From: an uncultured Collinsella sp.
GTDB taxonomy: Bacteria; Actinomycetota; Coriobacteriia; Coriobacteriales; Coriobacteriaceae
Length of the DNA stretch: 33,698 nucleotides
Direction of reading: 5' to 3'
Assembly (NCBI GenBank): GCA_905209455.1
Contig: CAJLTA010000023.1
Location: 1 to 33,698, forward strand
Positions 1-7,039 of the stretch are shown one piece after another. Each line of letters begins with the position of its first letter. The stretch's first letter is position 1. The position numbers were made by a program, and so were the translations under genes. The notes under the pieces are model-generated. The model was not told where the DNA came from, made no database searches, and worked only from the letters and a program-made list of their open reading frames with translations.

Positions 1-112
1 CCCTACCGGGAGTAGCCCCGACGGTTGACAAAACTATAGGAACACCCAATGACTAGGCGGGGAAGGCGTGCGACAATGGTGGGCGTTGTGTTGTTCGCGC
101 TAAGGAGTTGCC

Positions 113-928
113 ATGTTGTTGTGTCCCGTTTGCCATGAGCTGCTGGTGGATGACGAACGCGGTGCTGCATGCGCGGGTGGGCACCGGTTTGACCGTGCGC
201 GCGAGGGCTATCTATATCTCCTGCGCTCGTCCAAGAGCGGCGACTCCATGGGCGATCCCAAGTCGCAGGCACGCAGCCGTCGCGACTTTCTGAACCGCGG
301 TTACTATGCGCCGTTGCGCGATGCGATGGTCGAGCTGGTGCGCGAGCGGGTGTCTGGACGTGCCGCGTCTACGAACTGCCCCATGACGTTGCTCGATATT
401 TGCTGTGGCGAGGGCTATTACACCAGCGCCATGGGTGCGGTGCCGGGCGTGAATGCTTACGGCTTTGACCTGGGCAAAGAGATGGTGCGCCTTGCCGCCA
501 AGCGCGGCGATGCGACCTACTTCGTGGCCAACATGAAGGACATCCCCGTGGCCGATGGCACCTTCGATATGGTGACCGAGCTCTTTGCTCCCTTTAACGA
601 GCGTGAGTTTTCTCGCGTGCTGGCGCCAGAGGGCTCGCTCTACACCGTGGTGCCGGGTGCCCGTCATCTGTTTGGGCTCAAGGAGGTACTCTACGACACG
701 CCGTACCTTAACGATGAGAAGCTGCCGAAGACCACCGAGCTCGAGTTGGTCGGAACGCGGCGGGTGTCTGCGAACATTACGCTCCAAACCCAGGCCGACA
801 TCGAGGCGGTGTTCCAGATGACGCCGTACTACTACCGCACGCGCCCTGCCGATAAAGAGCGCCTGGCAAACTTGGACACCCTTCAAACCGACATCGACTT
901 CATCATCGCCGAGTACCGCCACAGCTAA
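113..928 (+). CDS. rlmA: 23S rRNA (guanine-N1)-methyltransferase, RlmA/TlrB family
   Basis: This protein of 271 residues has the layout of RlmA-type SAM-dependent methyltransferases, which methylate N1 of a guanine (G745 or G748) in helix 35 of 23S rRNA. The N-terminus carries a zinc site (C4, C7, C20, H24), followed by a family-typical stretch GDPKSQARSRRDFLNRGYY and then a Rossmann SAM-binding motif around LDICCGEGYY (about residues 95-105). Length matches the family. The ATG at 113 has an AAGGAG six bases upstream. A TTGACA hexamer lies at 25-30, but no convincing -10 follows it at standard spacing. The enzyme can be housekeeping (RlmA-I) or contribute to macrolide resistance (TlrB/RlmA-II); sequence alone does not separate these here. 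The gene is monocistronic and ends just before a palindromic repeat and a terminator. Confidence 0.9.
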   Translation: MLLCPVCHELLVDDERGAACAGGHRFDRAREGYLYLLRSSKSGDSMGDPKSQARSRRDFLNRGYYAPLRDAMVELVRERVSGRAASTNCPMTLLDICCGEGYYTSAMGAVPGVNAYGFDLGKEMVRLAAKRGDATYFVANMKDIPVADGTFDMVTELFAPFNEREFSRVLAPEGSLYTVVPGARHLFGLKEVLYDTPYLNDEKLPKTTELELVGTRRVSANITLQTQADIEAVFQMTPYYYRTRPADKERLANLDTLQTDIDFIIAEYRHS

Positions 929-930
929 CA

Positions 931-965
931 ACCTGCCAAAAAGGGACAGGTTTGTTTTGGTAGGT
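931..965. repeat. GGGACAG-core palindromic repeat, copy 1
   Basis: The repeat is 35 bp: an 11-bp arm ACCTGCCAAAA at 931-941, a centre containing AGGGACAGG, and the complementary arm TTTTGGTAGGT at 955-965 with one G-T wobble. It begins two bases after the rlmA stop codon. Copy 4 at 18914 is almost identical (two differences). Copies 2 and 3 keep only the CAAAGGGACAG core and have unrelated but self-complementary arms. It resembles REP-type palindromes, which is an inference. Confidence 0.75.
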
Positions 966-982
966 TTTGTCTGGGCAAACGT

Positions 983-1021
983 AAAGGGCCGACCGCGGAG
1001 ATGCGCGATCGGCCCTTTTTA
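983..1021. terminator. bidirectional Rho-independent terminator
   Basis: AAAGGGCCGA at the left pairs with TCGGCCCTTT at the right across a short GC-rich loop, followed by TTTTT on the plus strand. It lies between rlmA (plus) and the membrane protein gene (minus), so it probably ends both. The minus-strand T-run is short. Confidence 0.8.
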
Positions 1022-1056
1022 GTTGCTTGGCTGCAGAGGTTATGAGAAGCGAGCGC

Positions 1057-1458
1057 TTACAGGCGGTCCTTGTTCTCGGCCTTAACGGCGTGTGCCTGCT
1101 GAACAAAGAACAGGTCGTAGACCACGATGACAAAGGCGACGATATTGACGGAGCTGCCGCCGAGCGCGGGAAGCGTGAGCGCGGCCTGCGCAATCGTGGC
1201 GATTGCGGCAACGATGCCGAGCTTAAACGCACCATCCACCTGCGAAGGCTTGTTGGCGCCCTTGATGCCCGCAACGCCCGCGGCGAGATCGATGAGGCCC
1301 TTGGCGACCAGCACGACCGCGGCGAGCATGGCGTTCGACCCGTACGTGGAATCGAGGTTGCCGGTCGCGATGCCGACGCCGGCGATGACGAGGCTGGCGA
1401 TGCCCAAAACAAAGTAGACGAGGGCAAGGATTTTGAGAGTCTTACGAGCAGAGCTCAT
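1057..1458 (-). CDS. small four-helix membrane protein of unknown function
   Basis: The product is 133 residues and almost entirely hydrophobic, with four predicted transmembrane segments: roughly residues 8-30 (LALVYFVLGIASLVIAGVGI), 42-65, 75-98 and 105-125. It ends in a charged tail (KAENKDRL). No enzymatic motif is visible and I do not recognise the family by name; the fold could be a DUF-type integral membrane protein with a helix-hairpin pattern. The longer frame has an upstream start, but the ATG at 1458 is chosen because AAAGGA lies about eight bases before it and the protein then starts with a typical short charged leader (MSSARKTLK). It is monocistronic, convergent with rlmA, and shares its terminator. 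A TACAAT hexamer near 1530 on the minus strand could be a -10 element. Confidence 0.75.
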   Translation of the reverse strand: MSSARKTLKILALVYFVLGIASLVIAGVGIATGNLDSTYGSNAMLAAVVLVAKGLIDLAAGVAGIKGANKPSQVDGAFKLGIVAAIATIAQAALTLPALGGSSVNIVAFVIVVYDLFFVQQAHAVKAENKDRL

Positions 1459-1686
1459 GGCTGGTCCTTTCGATACGAGTACGCCAACCTGGCGCACCCC
1501 AAGTGCTGCACATATGGTGAAGCACATTGTAGTTCAACGGGGCGATGCATGCGTTTGAAAGCGTCTCTTGCCTGCACGGTCCAACCTTTCAAAAAGGAAA
1601 GCCAGCTGTAAGGCAAATCGATGGCAGCCCATGTGCGGCGCTGCGATGATGAGGCCGTAACAAGGAGCTGGTCTCAAGGAGGAGTC

Positions 1687-1830
1687 ATGATGTACGGAGC
1701 AGGGCAAGTGCGTGAGCCGCGGTCGTTGGGAAGGCGCATGGGCGATTCCGTGATCGCTGCCGTGTGCACGGGATTGATGGCGGTACTTTGCATTGCGATG
1801 CTGTGGGCCATGTCGCATGTGGGACAATAG
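1687..1830 (+). CDS. 47-residue single-pass membrane peptide, hypothetical
   Basis: This short frame encodes 47 residues. A basic N-terminus (MMYGAGQVREPRSLGRR) is followed by one hydrophobic helix, about residues 22-43 (VIAAVCTGLMAVLCIAMLWAM), and a four-residue tail. An almost perfect Shine-Dalgarno sequence, CAAGGAGGA, lies just upstream of the ATG pair at 1687 and 1690, which strongly favours real translation. It lies 63 bases upstream of rsmJ on the same strand and could be cotranscribed with it. The function is unknown: candidates are a small membrane regulator or subunit, or a toxin-like peptide, with nothing to choose between them. A longer in-frame extension to 1621 lacks a ribosome binding site and was not used. 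Confidence 0.6.
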   Translation: MMYGAGQVREPRSLGRRMGDSVIAAVCTGLMAVLCIAMLWAMSHVGQ

Positions 1831-1893
1831 CGGACGGTTGGGTGCCGACATAAACGGCGCTCACGTATTCGTTTTGATTGTTAAGGAGTACCC

Positions 1894-2598
1894 ATGGGCG
1901 TCGTCGATCCCTTTTCTGTTGCTCGGGCCGCGGGGCTTGAGCTGACCGGGAAGTCCGAGGGCCTCACGCTCACCGACGGCACGATGGAGCTGCGTGCCGA
2001 TTTTGGCCGCATGCTGCCGCGACTCAAGCAGGGCCGTCTGCAGCAAGAGCTGTTGGTGAAGGCTGCGCGCACAAAGGGCATCGAGCGACCATGGGCGATT
2101 GACGCTACGGCAGGCTTTGGCGAGGATTCGCTGCTGTTGGCGGCCGCGGGCTTTGCCGTCGATCTGTATGAGCAGGATTGCGTGATCGCGGCGCTCCTCA
2201 AGGATGCCCTGGATCGCGCGGCAGATGATCCGGCGCTTGCGGCTGCCGTGTCGCGCATGCGCTTACATGCGGGCGAGGACAGCATTGCCGGCCTTCGCCA
2301 TACGGCTGAGCTGATCGGGCGGGGCGAGCTTGCCGCCCCCGACGTGGTATATCTGGATCCCATGTTTCCCGAACGCACCAAGAGCGCGGCGGTGAAAAAG
2401 AAGTTCCAACTCTTACACCATCTGGAGCAGCCGTGCGCCGATGAGGAGACGCTGGTCGAAGCTGCGCTTGCGGCGCGCCCGCGCAAGGTCGTTATCAAGC
2501 GGCCGGTGAAGGGGCCGCTGCTTGCCGGCGTTAAGCCGAGCTATCAACTTGCGGGCAAGGCCGTTCGCTACGATGTGTTGGTGCCGCCGCGCCCGTAG
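1894..2598 (+). CDS. rsmJ: 16S rRNA (guanine1516-N2)-methyltransferase RsmJ
   Basis: The protein has 234 residues and belongs to the RsmJ (YhiQ) family, which methylates N2 of G1516 in 16S rRNA using SAM. The SAM-binding motif is visible at about residues 67-76 (AIDATAGFGEDS), the acidic ribose-binding position at YEQD, and the catalytic motif IV as YLDPMFPERTKSA (about residues 150-162). The C-terminal VVIKRPVKGPLL stretch is also typical. Length is close to the E. coli enzyme (about 250). The ATG has TAAGGAG six bases before it. It follows the 47-residue membrane peptide and is convergent with the zinc-ribbon gene; no clear terminator hairpin was found in the 48 bases between them. Confidence 0.9.
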   Translation: MGVVDPFSVARAAGLELTGKSEGLTLTDGTMELRADFGRMLPRLKQGRLQQELLVKAARTKGIERPWAIDATAGFGEDSLLLAAAGFAVDLYEQDCVIAALLKDALDRAADDPALAAAVSRMRLHAGEDSIAGLRHTAELIGRGELAAPDVVYLDPMFPERTKSAAVKKKFQLLHHLEQPCADEETLVEAALAARPRKVVIKRPVKGPLLAGVKPSYQLAGKAVRYDVLVPPRP

Positions 2599-2646
2599 CT
2601 TGCGTGCGATGGCTGGCGCTCCGTCAATGCCGTGCCGATGCGGCGC

Positions 2647-2943
2647 CTATTTCCAAGGGTGCGACGTCAAGTGCCAGCCGCCGCAGTATTCGCATTTGTA
2701 GCAGGCCAGCCCGCGGCGTCCGCGGTTTTCGCAGTCGGCCATAACTGCCTCGGCCTCGGCGCGCGTGTCGTAACGGTTTTTGCGCTCGCACGATTTGTAG
2801 CGCCAGGCTTCATCGCGCTCGGAGTCCAGGGCGTCGCGGCGCTCGTCCTCGCGTGCAAACAGGTCGCTCATATCGCCGCCGGTAGCAGCGCTCAAAAACT
2901 CGCTTTTGGCCTTTGACCAGGCGGCTCGCTTTTTGCTTCCCAT
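2647..2943 (-). CDS. small zinc-ribbon protein, hypothetical
   Basis: This is a 98-residue, highly charged protein. Its N-terminal half is Lys/Arg/Glu/Asp-rich and probably helical (KKRAAWSKAKSEFL, then EDERRDALDSERDEAWRYKS). Its C-terminal half has the pattern KNRYDTRAEAEAVM followed by a metal-binding motif YKCEYCGGWHLTS. The CxxC-x3-H arrangement is a zinc-ribbon signature seen in many short uncharacterised bacterial and phage proteins (general family knowledge). The ATG at 2943 is preferred over a TTG at 2964 that has no Shine-Dalgarno sequence, although the purine tract GGAGAAGGG lies rather far upstream of the ATG. It is divergent from the GNAT gene across a 9-bp inverted repeat. Its function is unknown; nucleic-acid binding is plausible. 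Confidence 0.65.
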   Translation of the reverse strand: MGSKKRAAWSKAKSEFLSAATGGDMSDLFAREDERRDALDSERDEAWRYKSCERKNRYDTRAEAEAVMADCENRGRRGLACYKCEYCGGWHLTSHPWK

Positions 2944-2967
2944 CTGCTTCGCGCCCTTCTCCAAACG

Positions 2968-2999
2968 TTGGTATCATTGCTCAATCAAAGTGATACCAA
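2968..2999. promoter_or_regulatory. inverted repeat in a divergent promoter region
   Basis: TTGGTATCA at 2968-2976 and TGATACCAA at 2991-2999 form a perfect 9-bp inverted repeat with a 14-base AT-rich centre. It occupies most of the gap between the divergent zinc-ribbon and GNAT genes. It has no T-run, so an operator is more likely than a terminator. The binding protein is unknown. Confidence 0.5.
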
Positions 3000-3020
3000 T
3001 AAACGTGAGGTCGCCGCGTG

Positions 3021-3509
3021 ATGATCAGAAAAACCCTCGATACCGACATTCCCGCCGTCATGGCCATCTATGACGCGGCCCGCGCCTTTATGCGCGCACA
3101 TGGCAACACGACGCAGTGGCCCGAGGGCACGCCTTCGGGCGAGCAGCTGGCTGCCGATATCGCCGCCGGTGGCAGCTATGCGTGCGAGGAAGACGGACGC
3201 GTGGTGGCGACGTTTGCCTTTCTGCCGGGGCCGGACAGTTCCTACGATGTGATCGAGGGCGGCCAGTGGCGCAGCGACGCCCCGTATGCTGTGCTGCACC
3301 GCGTGGCATCCGACGGCACCACGCATGGCGTCGCGGCTGCGATGTTTGCCTTTGCCGAGGAACGCATCGACCATCTGCGTATCGACACACACCAAGACAA
3401 CCTGCCCATGCAGGGCGCCATCGCCAAGGCCGGGTTTAAGCGCGCCGGTATCGTATATGTGTCGGACGGTACGCCGCGCGTCGCGTTTGATTGGCTGCGC
3501 GAGGCATAA
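3021..3509 (+). CDS. GNAT-family N-acetyltransferase
   Basis: The protein has 162 residues and the GNAT fold: an N-terminal helix pair (TDIPAVMAIYDAARAFMRAHG), a central strand (GRVVATFAF), a region LHRVASDGTTHGVAAAMFAFA that corresponds to the acetyl-CoA pyrophosphate loop, and a C-terminal strand-helix-strand (IDTHQDNLPMQGAIAKAGFKRAG) typical of RimI/YjaB-like members. The pyrophosphate loop is not the textbook Q/RxxGxG/A, having SDGTTHG instead. The substrate cannot be inferred. A GTG three bases upstream (3018) could also start translation; the ATG at 3021 has GTGAGG ten bases before it. It is monocistronic with a strong terminator. Confidence 0.8.
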   Translation: MIRKTLDTDIPAVMAIYDAARAFMRAHGNTTQWPEGTPSGEQLAADIAAGGSYACEEDGRVVATFAFLPGPDSSYDVIEGGQWRSDAPYAVLHRVASDGTTHGVAAAMFAFAEERIDHLRIDTHQDNLPMQGAIAKAGFKRAGIVYVSDGTPRVAFDWLREA

Positions 3510-3543
3510 AGGCCGAGTCACATACCAGCGTTTCATCGAAATG

Positions 3544-3570
3544 AAAATGGCCCCGAGTGGGGCCATTTTT
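3544..3570 (+). terminator. Rho-independent terminator of the GNAT gene
   Basis: ATGGCCCC and GGGGCCAT form an 8-bp perfect stem with a short GAGT loop, preceded by AAAA and followed by TTTTT. Confidence 0.85.
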
Positions 3571-3813
3571 GGTAAAACGCGTTGTTGTGGGGTTCGCGCT
3601 GTTACCGCCTCAGATGAGCCAAGGCAGACAAAAGGGGAGGTGCCGGCTTTCGCAAGGCGCGAACCTACGAAAATCGCCGCGCGGCAACGCGGGGCGATGA
3701 GCTCGATCGGGGGATAGGGCCCGCTTCGCCCGCCGGCCCGTAAATTGTATCATCCAGTGTGGAGCGTGAACGCCCGTTGCCGCGTGCGATGGGCTTGTAA
3801 TAAGAGGAGAGCC
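3571..3813 (+). other. long 5' region of the TetM-like gene
   Basis: These 243 bases hold no gene that I can support. They contain several GC-rich self-complementary stretches, for example CCGCG/CGCGG near 3677-3692 and GGGCC/GGCCC at 3717-3739. There is a possible -10 hexamer TATCAT at 3748-3753 with no good -35. There is also a six-codon reading frame (MSSIGG) at 3697-3717 with only a poor ribosome binding site. Ribosomal protection genes of the tet(M) type are known to use leader-peptide attenuation, so the region could be regulatory, but no T-run terminator is seen. Confidence 0.3.
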
Positions 3814-5817
3814 ATGTCGAAGCAAGCGGTCGTTGGAATCTTGGCGCATGTCGATGCCGGCAAGACCACGCTGGCCGAGGCCATGTTGTTCAACGCGGGT
3901 CGCATTCGCAAGCGCGGCCGCGTGGACGATGGCGATTCGCATCTGGACACGAATGCGATCGAGCGTGAGCGTGGCATTACGATCTTCTCGTCGCAGGCCG
4001 TGCTCGACCATGGCGATACCCACGTCATGCTCGTGGATGCGCCGGGACATGTCGATTTTTCTGCCGAGGCGGAGCGCACGCTGCGCGCACTCGACTACGC
4101 GATTTTGGTTGTGGGCGCCAACGACGGCGTGCAGGGGCACACCGAAACCCTGTGGCGCCTGCTTGCGCGCTATGACATCCCGACGTTCATCTTCATCAAC
4201 AAAATCGATTTGGAGAATCCCGGCCGCGATGTTTTGCTGGCACAACTTGGGCAACGCCTTTCCGAGGGCTGCTTGGATGCCAGCGAACTGCTGGCGGGCG
4301 GGGCCGTTCAGGAGGACGCTGCCGCGTTAGACGAAGAAGCGCTCGAGGAGTTTTTTGAAGCGGGCGAGCTTTCTGTCGCAACGCTGTCGCGCATGGTTGC
4401 CGAGCGCAAGCTCTTTCCCTGCTTTGCCGGCTCGGCGCTCAAGGACCAAGGCGTGGACGAGCTGCTGGATGGCATATGCGCGCTGATGCGTGAACAGGCG
4501 TGGCTCCCGGAGTTTGCCGCGCGCGTCTATCGTGTCAGCCGTGGGGATCACGGCGAGCGTTTGGCTTGGGTTAAAGTGACCGGCGGCACGTTGCATGCCA
4601 AGCAGATGATTGACGGACGTTCCGGTGCCGAGGCATGGGAGCAGAAGGTCGATCAGGTCCGCATCTATAACGGCGAGAAGTATGAGCTTGCCCAAGAAGT
4701 TGCTGCTGGCGGTATTTGTGCCGTGACGGGTCTTGCGCACGTTCGCCCAGGGGACGCCTTGGGCGCGGAATCCGCGTGCGATGCGCCCGTCATTGCGCCA
4801 GTTCTCACCTATACGGTGCTTCCGGGCGAACACGATGTCCATGCGGTGTTCAAAGCACTGACTGAGCTGGCGGACGAAGATCCCATGCTCGGCGTAAGCT
4901 GGAATACGCATCTTGAACAAATACATCTGCAGCTCATGGGGGCGGTGCAGCTCGAGGTCGTGCAGCGGGTGTTGGCCGATCGCTTTGGCCTTTCGGTTGC
5001 GTTTGAGTCTGGCGGCATTCTCTATAAGGAGACTATTTCGCAGCCGGTCGAGGGCGTGGGCCACTTTGAGCCACTGCGCCACTATGCCGAGGTGCATCTG
5101 TGCCTGGAACCGTTGCCGGCGGGTTCGGGCGTGCAGTTTGGCACCGTGACCTCGACCGACGAGCTCGATCTTAACTGGCAGCGTCTGGCACTCACCAACG
5201 CCATGGAGCGCGATCATCTGGGCGCGCTGACCGGCTCGCCCATCACCGATGTGCGCATTACGCTCACGGGTGGCCGCGCGCATGCCAAACACACCGAGGG
5301 CGGCGATTTTCGCCAGGCCACGTACCGCGCGATTCGCCAGGGGCTCATGCAGGCGCGTGAGGCCGGCGCGGCGGTGCTGTTGGAGCCGTGGTATCGCTTT
5401 GAGCTCGAGGTGCCGGGGGAGTGCGTGGGCCGGGCGCTCTCGGATGCCACGCGCATGGGTGCCGAGTACGAGCCGCCGACGATGGCGGGAGACCGGGCGA
5501 AGCTTGTGGGTCGCGTGCCGGCATCTGAGGTGCAGGATTACGCGCTGGAGGTGGCTGCCTACACGAGTGGTCGTGGGCATCTGTACCTGGAGTTCGCCGG
5601 CTATGCGCCTTGCCATGATGCCGAGTGCGTAATCGAGACGGCCGCCTATGAGCCCGAGGCCGATCTGCCCAACACGCCCGACTCGGTCTTTTGCTCTCAC
5701 GGCGCCGGCTACACGGTCAAATGGTACGACGTACCCGCCGCAGCTCATGTAAAGGTCGATCCCACCACCTTCCGCTCCTGGCGAGCAGCAGACGCCGAGT
5801 TTTTCGGCCATAGGTGA
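3814..5817 (+). CDS. TetM-like ribosomal-protection-type translation GTPase
   Basis: The protein has 667 residues and the EF-G-like architecture of ribosomal protection proteins. The GTPase domain shows G1 GILAHVDAGKTT (residues 8-19), G2 within ERERGITI, G3 DAPGHVDF and G4 NKID. The following domains match EF-G II to V, including GGDFRQATYRAIRQG in domain IV and the C-terminal GYTVKWYDVP. TetM itself is about 639 residues. The GTPase is clearly TetM/TetO-like rather than EF-G-like, but the domain IV loop segment differs from the SPVSTPADF of Tet(M), so tetracycline resistance should not be assumed. It may instead be a chromosomal ribosome-rescue or intrinsic drug-tolerance paralogue. The ATG at 3814 follows AGAGGAGA; the 23 extra upstream codons lack a ribosome binding site. 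The ATPase gene starts 93 bases downstream. Confidence 0.85.
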   Translation: MSKQAVVGILAHVDAGKTTLAEAMLFNAGRIRKRGRVDDGDSHLDTNAIERERGITIFSSQAVLDHGDTHVMLVDAPGHVDFSAEAERTLRALDYAILVVGANDGVQGHTETLWRLLARYDIPTFIFINKIDLENPGRDVLLAQLGQRLSEGCLDASELLAGGAVQEDAAALDEEALEEFFEAGELSVATLSRMVAERKLFPCFAGSALKDQGVDELLDGICALMREQAWLPEFAARVYRVSRGDHGERLAWVKVTGGTLHAKQMIDGRSGAEAWEQKVDQVRIYNGEKYELAQEVAAGGICAVTGLAHVRPGDALGAESACDAPVIAPVLTYTVLPGEHDVHAVFKALTELADEDPMLGVSWNTHLEQIHLQLMGAVQLEVVQRVLADRFGLSVAFESGGILYKETISQPVEGVGHFEPLRHYAEVHLCLEPLPAGSGVQFGTVTSTDELDLNWQRLALTNAMERDHLGALTGSPITDVRITLTGGRAHAKHTEGGDFRQATYRAIRQGLMQAREAGAAVLLEPWYRFELEVPGECVGRALSDATRMGAEYEPPTMAGDRAKLVGRVPASEVQDYALEVAAYTSGRGHLYLEFAGYAPCHDAECVIETAAYEPEADLPNTPDSVFCSHGAGYTVKWYDVPAAAHVKVDPTTFRSWRAADAEFFGHR

Positions 5818-5848
5818 TAGAGGGTCAGACTCTTTGCCGCATTTAATT

Positions 5849-5878
5849 GGTATAACTCGGTATAAGTTGGTATAACTG
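5849..5878. repeat. three tandem 10-bp repeats upstream of the ATPase gene
   Basis: Three abutting copies of GGTATAA(C/G)T(C/T/G) start at 5849, 5859 and 5869. The 10-base period puts the units on one face of the helix. Each contains a TATAA stretch that could double as a -10 element. They lie about 33 bases before the ATPase ATG, between it and the TetM-like stop codon. They look like a protein-binding array or promoter operator. Confidence 0.65.
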
Positions 5879-5910
5879 TTACCAGGGTTTACCGATCCGA
5901 GGAGGCCGAC

Positions 5911-7029
5911 ATGAATCCAAATCCCTTTAAGCCAACGGCAGGCAAGCGGCCTCCGATGCTCATCGGTCGAGAGTCGGTCATCGAAGATTTTGAGGAAGGA
6001 CTCGACAACGGCGCCGGAGCGCCGGGCAGGCTCATGCTCATTACGGGAAATCGCGGCTGCGGCAAGACGGTTCTCCTGCGGGAGCTGCAACGTCTAGCCA
6101 GCAAGCGCGGATGGGCGGTTGTCTCCGATTCCGCTTCGCTTGGCTTGTGCGACCGCCTGGCCGACGCGCTTCGCTCGAATAAACCCGTTGTGACGTCAAT
6201 GGAATTCGGGCCGTCGTTTGGCCGGATGTCGGTCGAGGCGGCGCGGGCAAAGGGCGAGACGTTGCGAGGGCTGGTCAACGAGCGTCTCAAGAAGCTCGGT
6301 CCAGGCAAGGGCATACTGTTTGCGATTGACGAGGCTCAATCTGCGTCTATCGAGGAGCTGGCGGCTCTTGCCGTTCTCTATCAGCAGGTGCTCGGAGACC
6401 AGGATGCCACGGGCTTGTCCGATAGCGACCAGCGCGGCCTTGCGCTAGTGTTCGCCGGTTTGCCCAGCATGGTTGATGACTTGCTCGAAGAGCCGAGCGT
6501 GACGTTTTTGCGGCGCGCCCAGCAGCGTACGCTGGGGGCGATTTCTTTGCCCAAGGTGCGCGATTCATATATCCAGACGGTCAAAGGCGCTGGTCTTTGC
6601 GTTGATGCGGGGACGGCGGACCTTGCGGCGCGCAGGAGCATGGGGCATCCCTATATGGTCCAGCTGGTGGGATATTACATGTGGCGGGCTGCTGTCCGGC
6701 GTGACTCGCGGGTCATTGAAGAACGCGATGTCGAGGATGGCCATGCGGATGCCGTCTCCGAGTTCTACGAAGCGGTTGACGCGCCTCTGTATTACGGGCT
6801 GCGCAGTCCACAACGCCTCTTTATCGAGGCCATGGCTGCTGACGAGGGTAAACCGACGCGCATGGCGGATATCATTGAGCGCTGCGATCGCACCCAGAGC
6901 TGGGCGAGTAAATATCGCGCAAGCCTGATTCGCGAGCGCGTCATCGAGGCTGCCGGATACGGCCTCGTCCGATTTACCGTGCCCATGCTGGGCGAGTATA
7001 TCCGCGACCGCATTTTATGGCATGAGTAG
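5911..7029 (+). CDS. AAA+ ATPase with C-terminal winged helix (Orc1/Cdc6-like layout), paralogue 1
   Basis: This 372-residue protein begins NPFKPTAG...LIGRESVI, the pattern that opens many AAA_16/Orc1-type ATPases. Walker A is GNRGCGKT (residues 46-53), Walker B ends in FAIDEAQ (D140, E141), a sensor-like segment reads FAGLPSMVDDLL, and an Arg-rich RRAQQ (201-205) could supply the arginine finger. A QLVGYYMW helix follows, then a C-terminal winged-helix segment (about residues 295-365). It is clearly homologous to the gene at 9576-10676, with shared FLRRAQQ, LG.I and QLVGY blocks. The ATG has GAGGAGG before it. Its end overlaps or abuts the start of the UvrA-like gene, implying one transcript. 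The function is unknown: DNA-binding regulation, replication or defence-type ATPase are all possible. Confidence 0.8.
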   Translation: MNPNPFKPTAGKRPPMLIGRESVIEDFEEGLDNGAGAPGRLMLITGNRGCGKTVLLRELQRLASKRGWAVVSDSASLGLCDRLADALRSNKPVVTSMEFGPSFGRMSVEAARAKGETLRGLVNERLKKLGPGKGILFAIDEAQSASIEELAALAVLYQQVLGDQDATGLSDSDQRGLALVFAGLPSMVDDLLEEPSVTFLRRAQQRTLGAISLPKVRDSYIQTVKGAGLCVDAGTADLAARRSMGHPYMVQLVGYYMWRAAVRRDSRVIEERDVEDGHADAVSEFYEAVDAPLYYGLRSPQRLFIEAMAADEGKPTRMADIIERCDRTQSWASKYRASLIRERVIEAAGYGLVRFTVPMLGEYIRDRILWHE

Positions 7030-7039
7030 GGTGATAAAG

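Noticed and set aside
3814..5817. Calling the TetM-like protein a tetracycline resistance determinant
   Set aside because: The GTPase domain is TetM-like, but the domain IV loop is different and there is no sign of a mobile element; resistance cannot be claimed from sequence alone.
4327..6090. 587-residue open frame on the minus strand opposite the TetM-like gene
   Set aside because: It runs antisense to a clearly conserved gene, has no ribosome binding site and shows the Arg/His/Ala-rich composition of GC-rich shadow frames.
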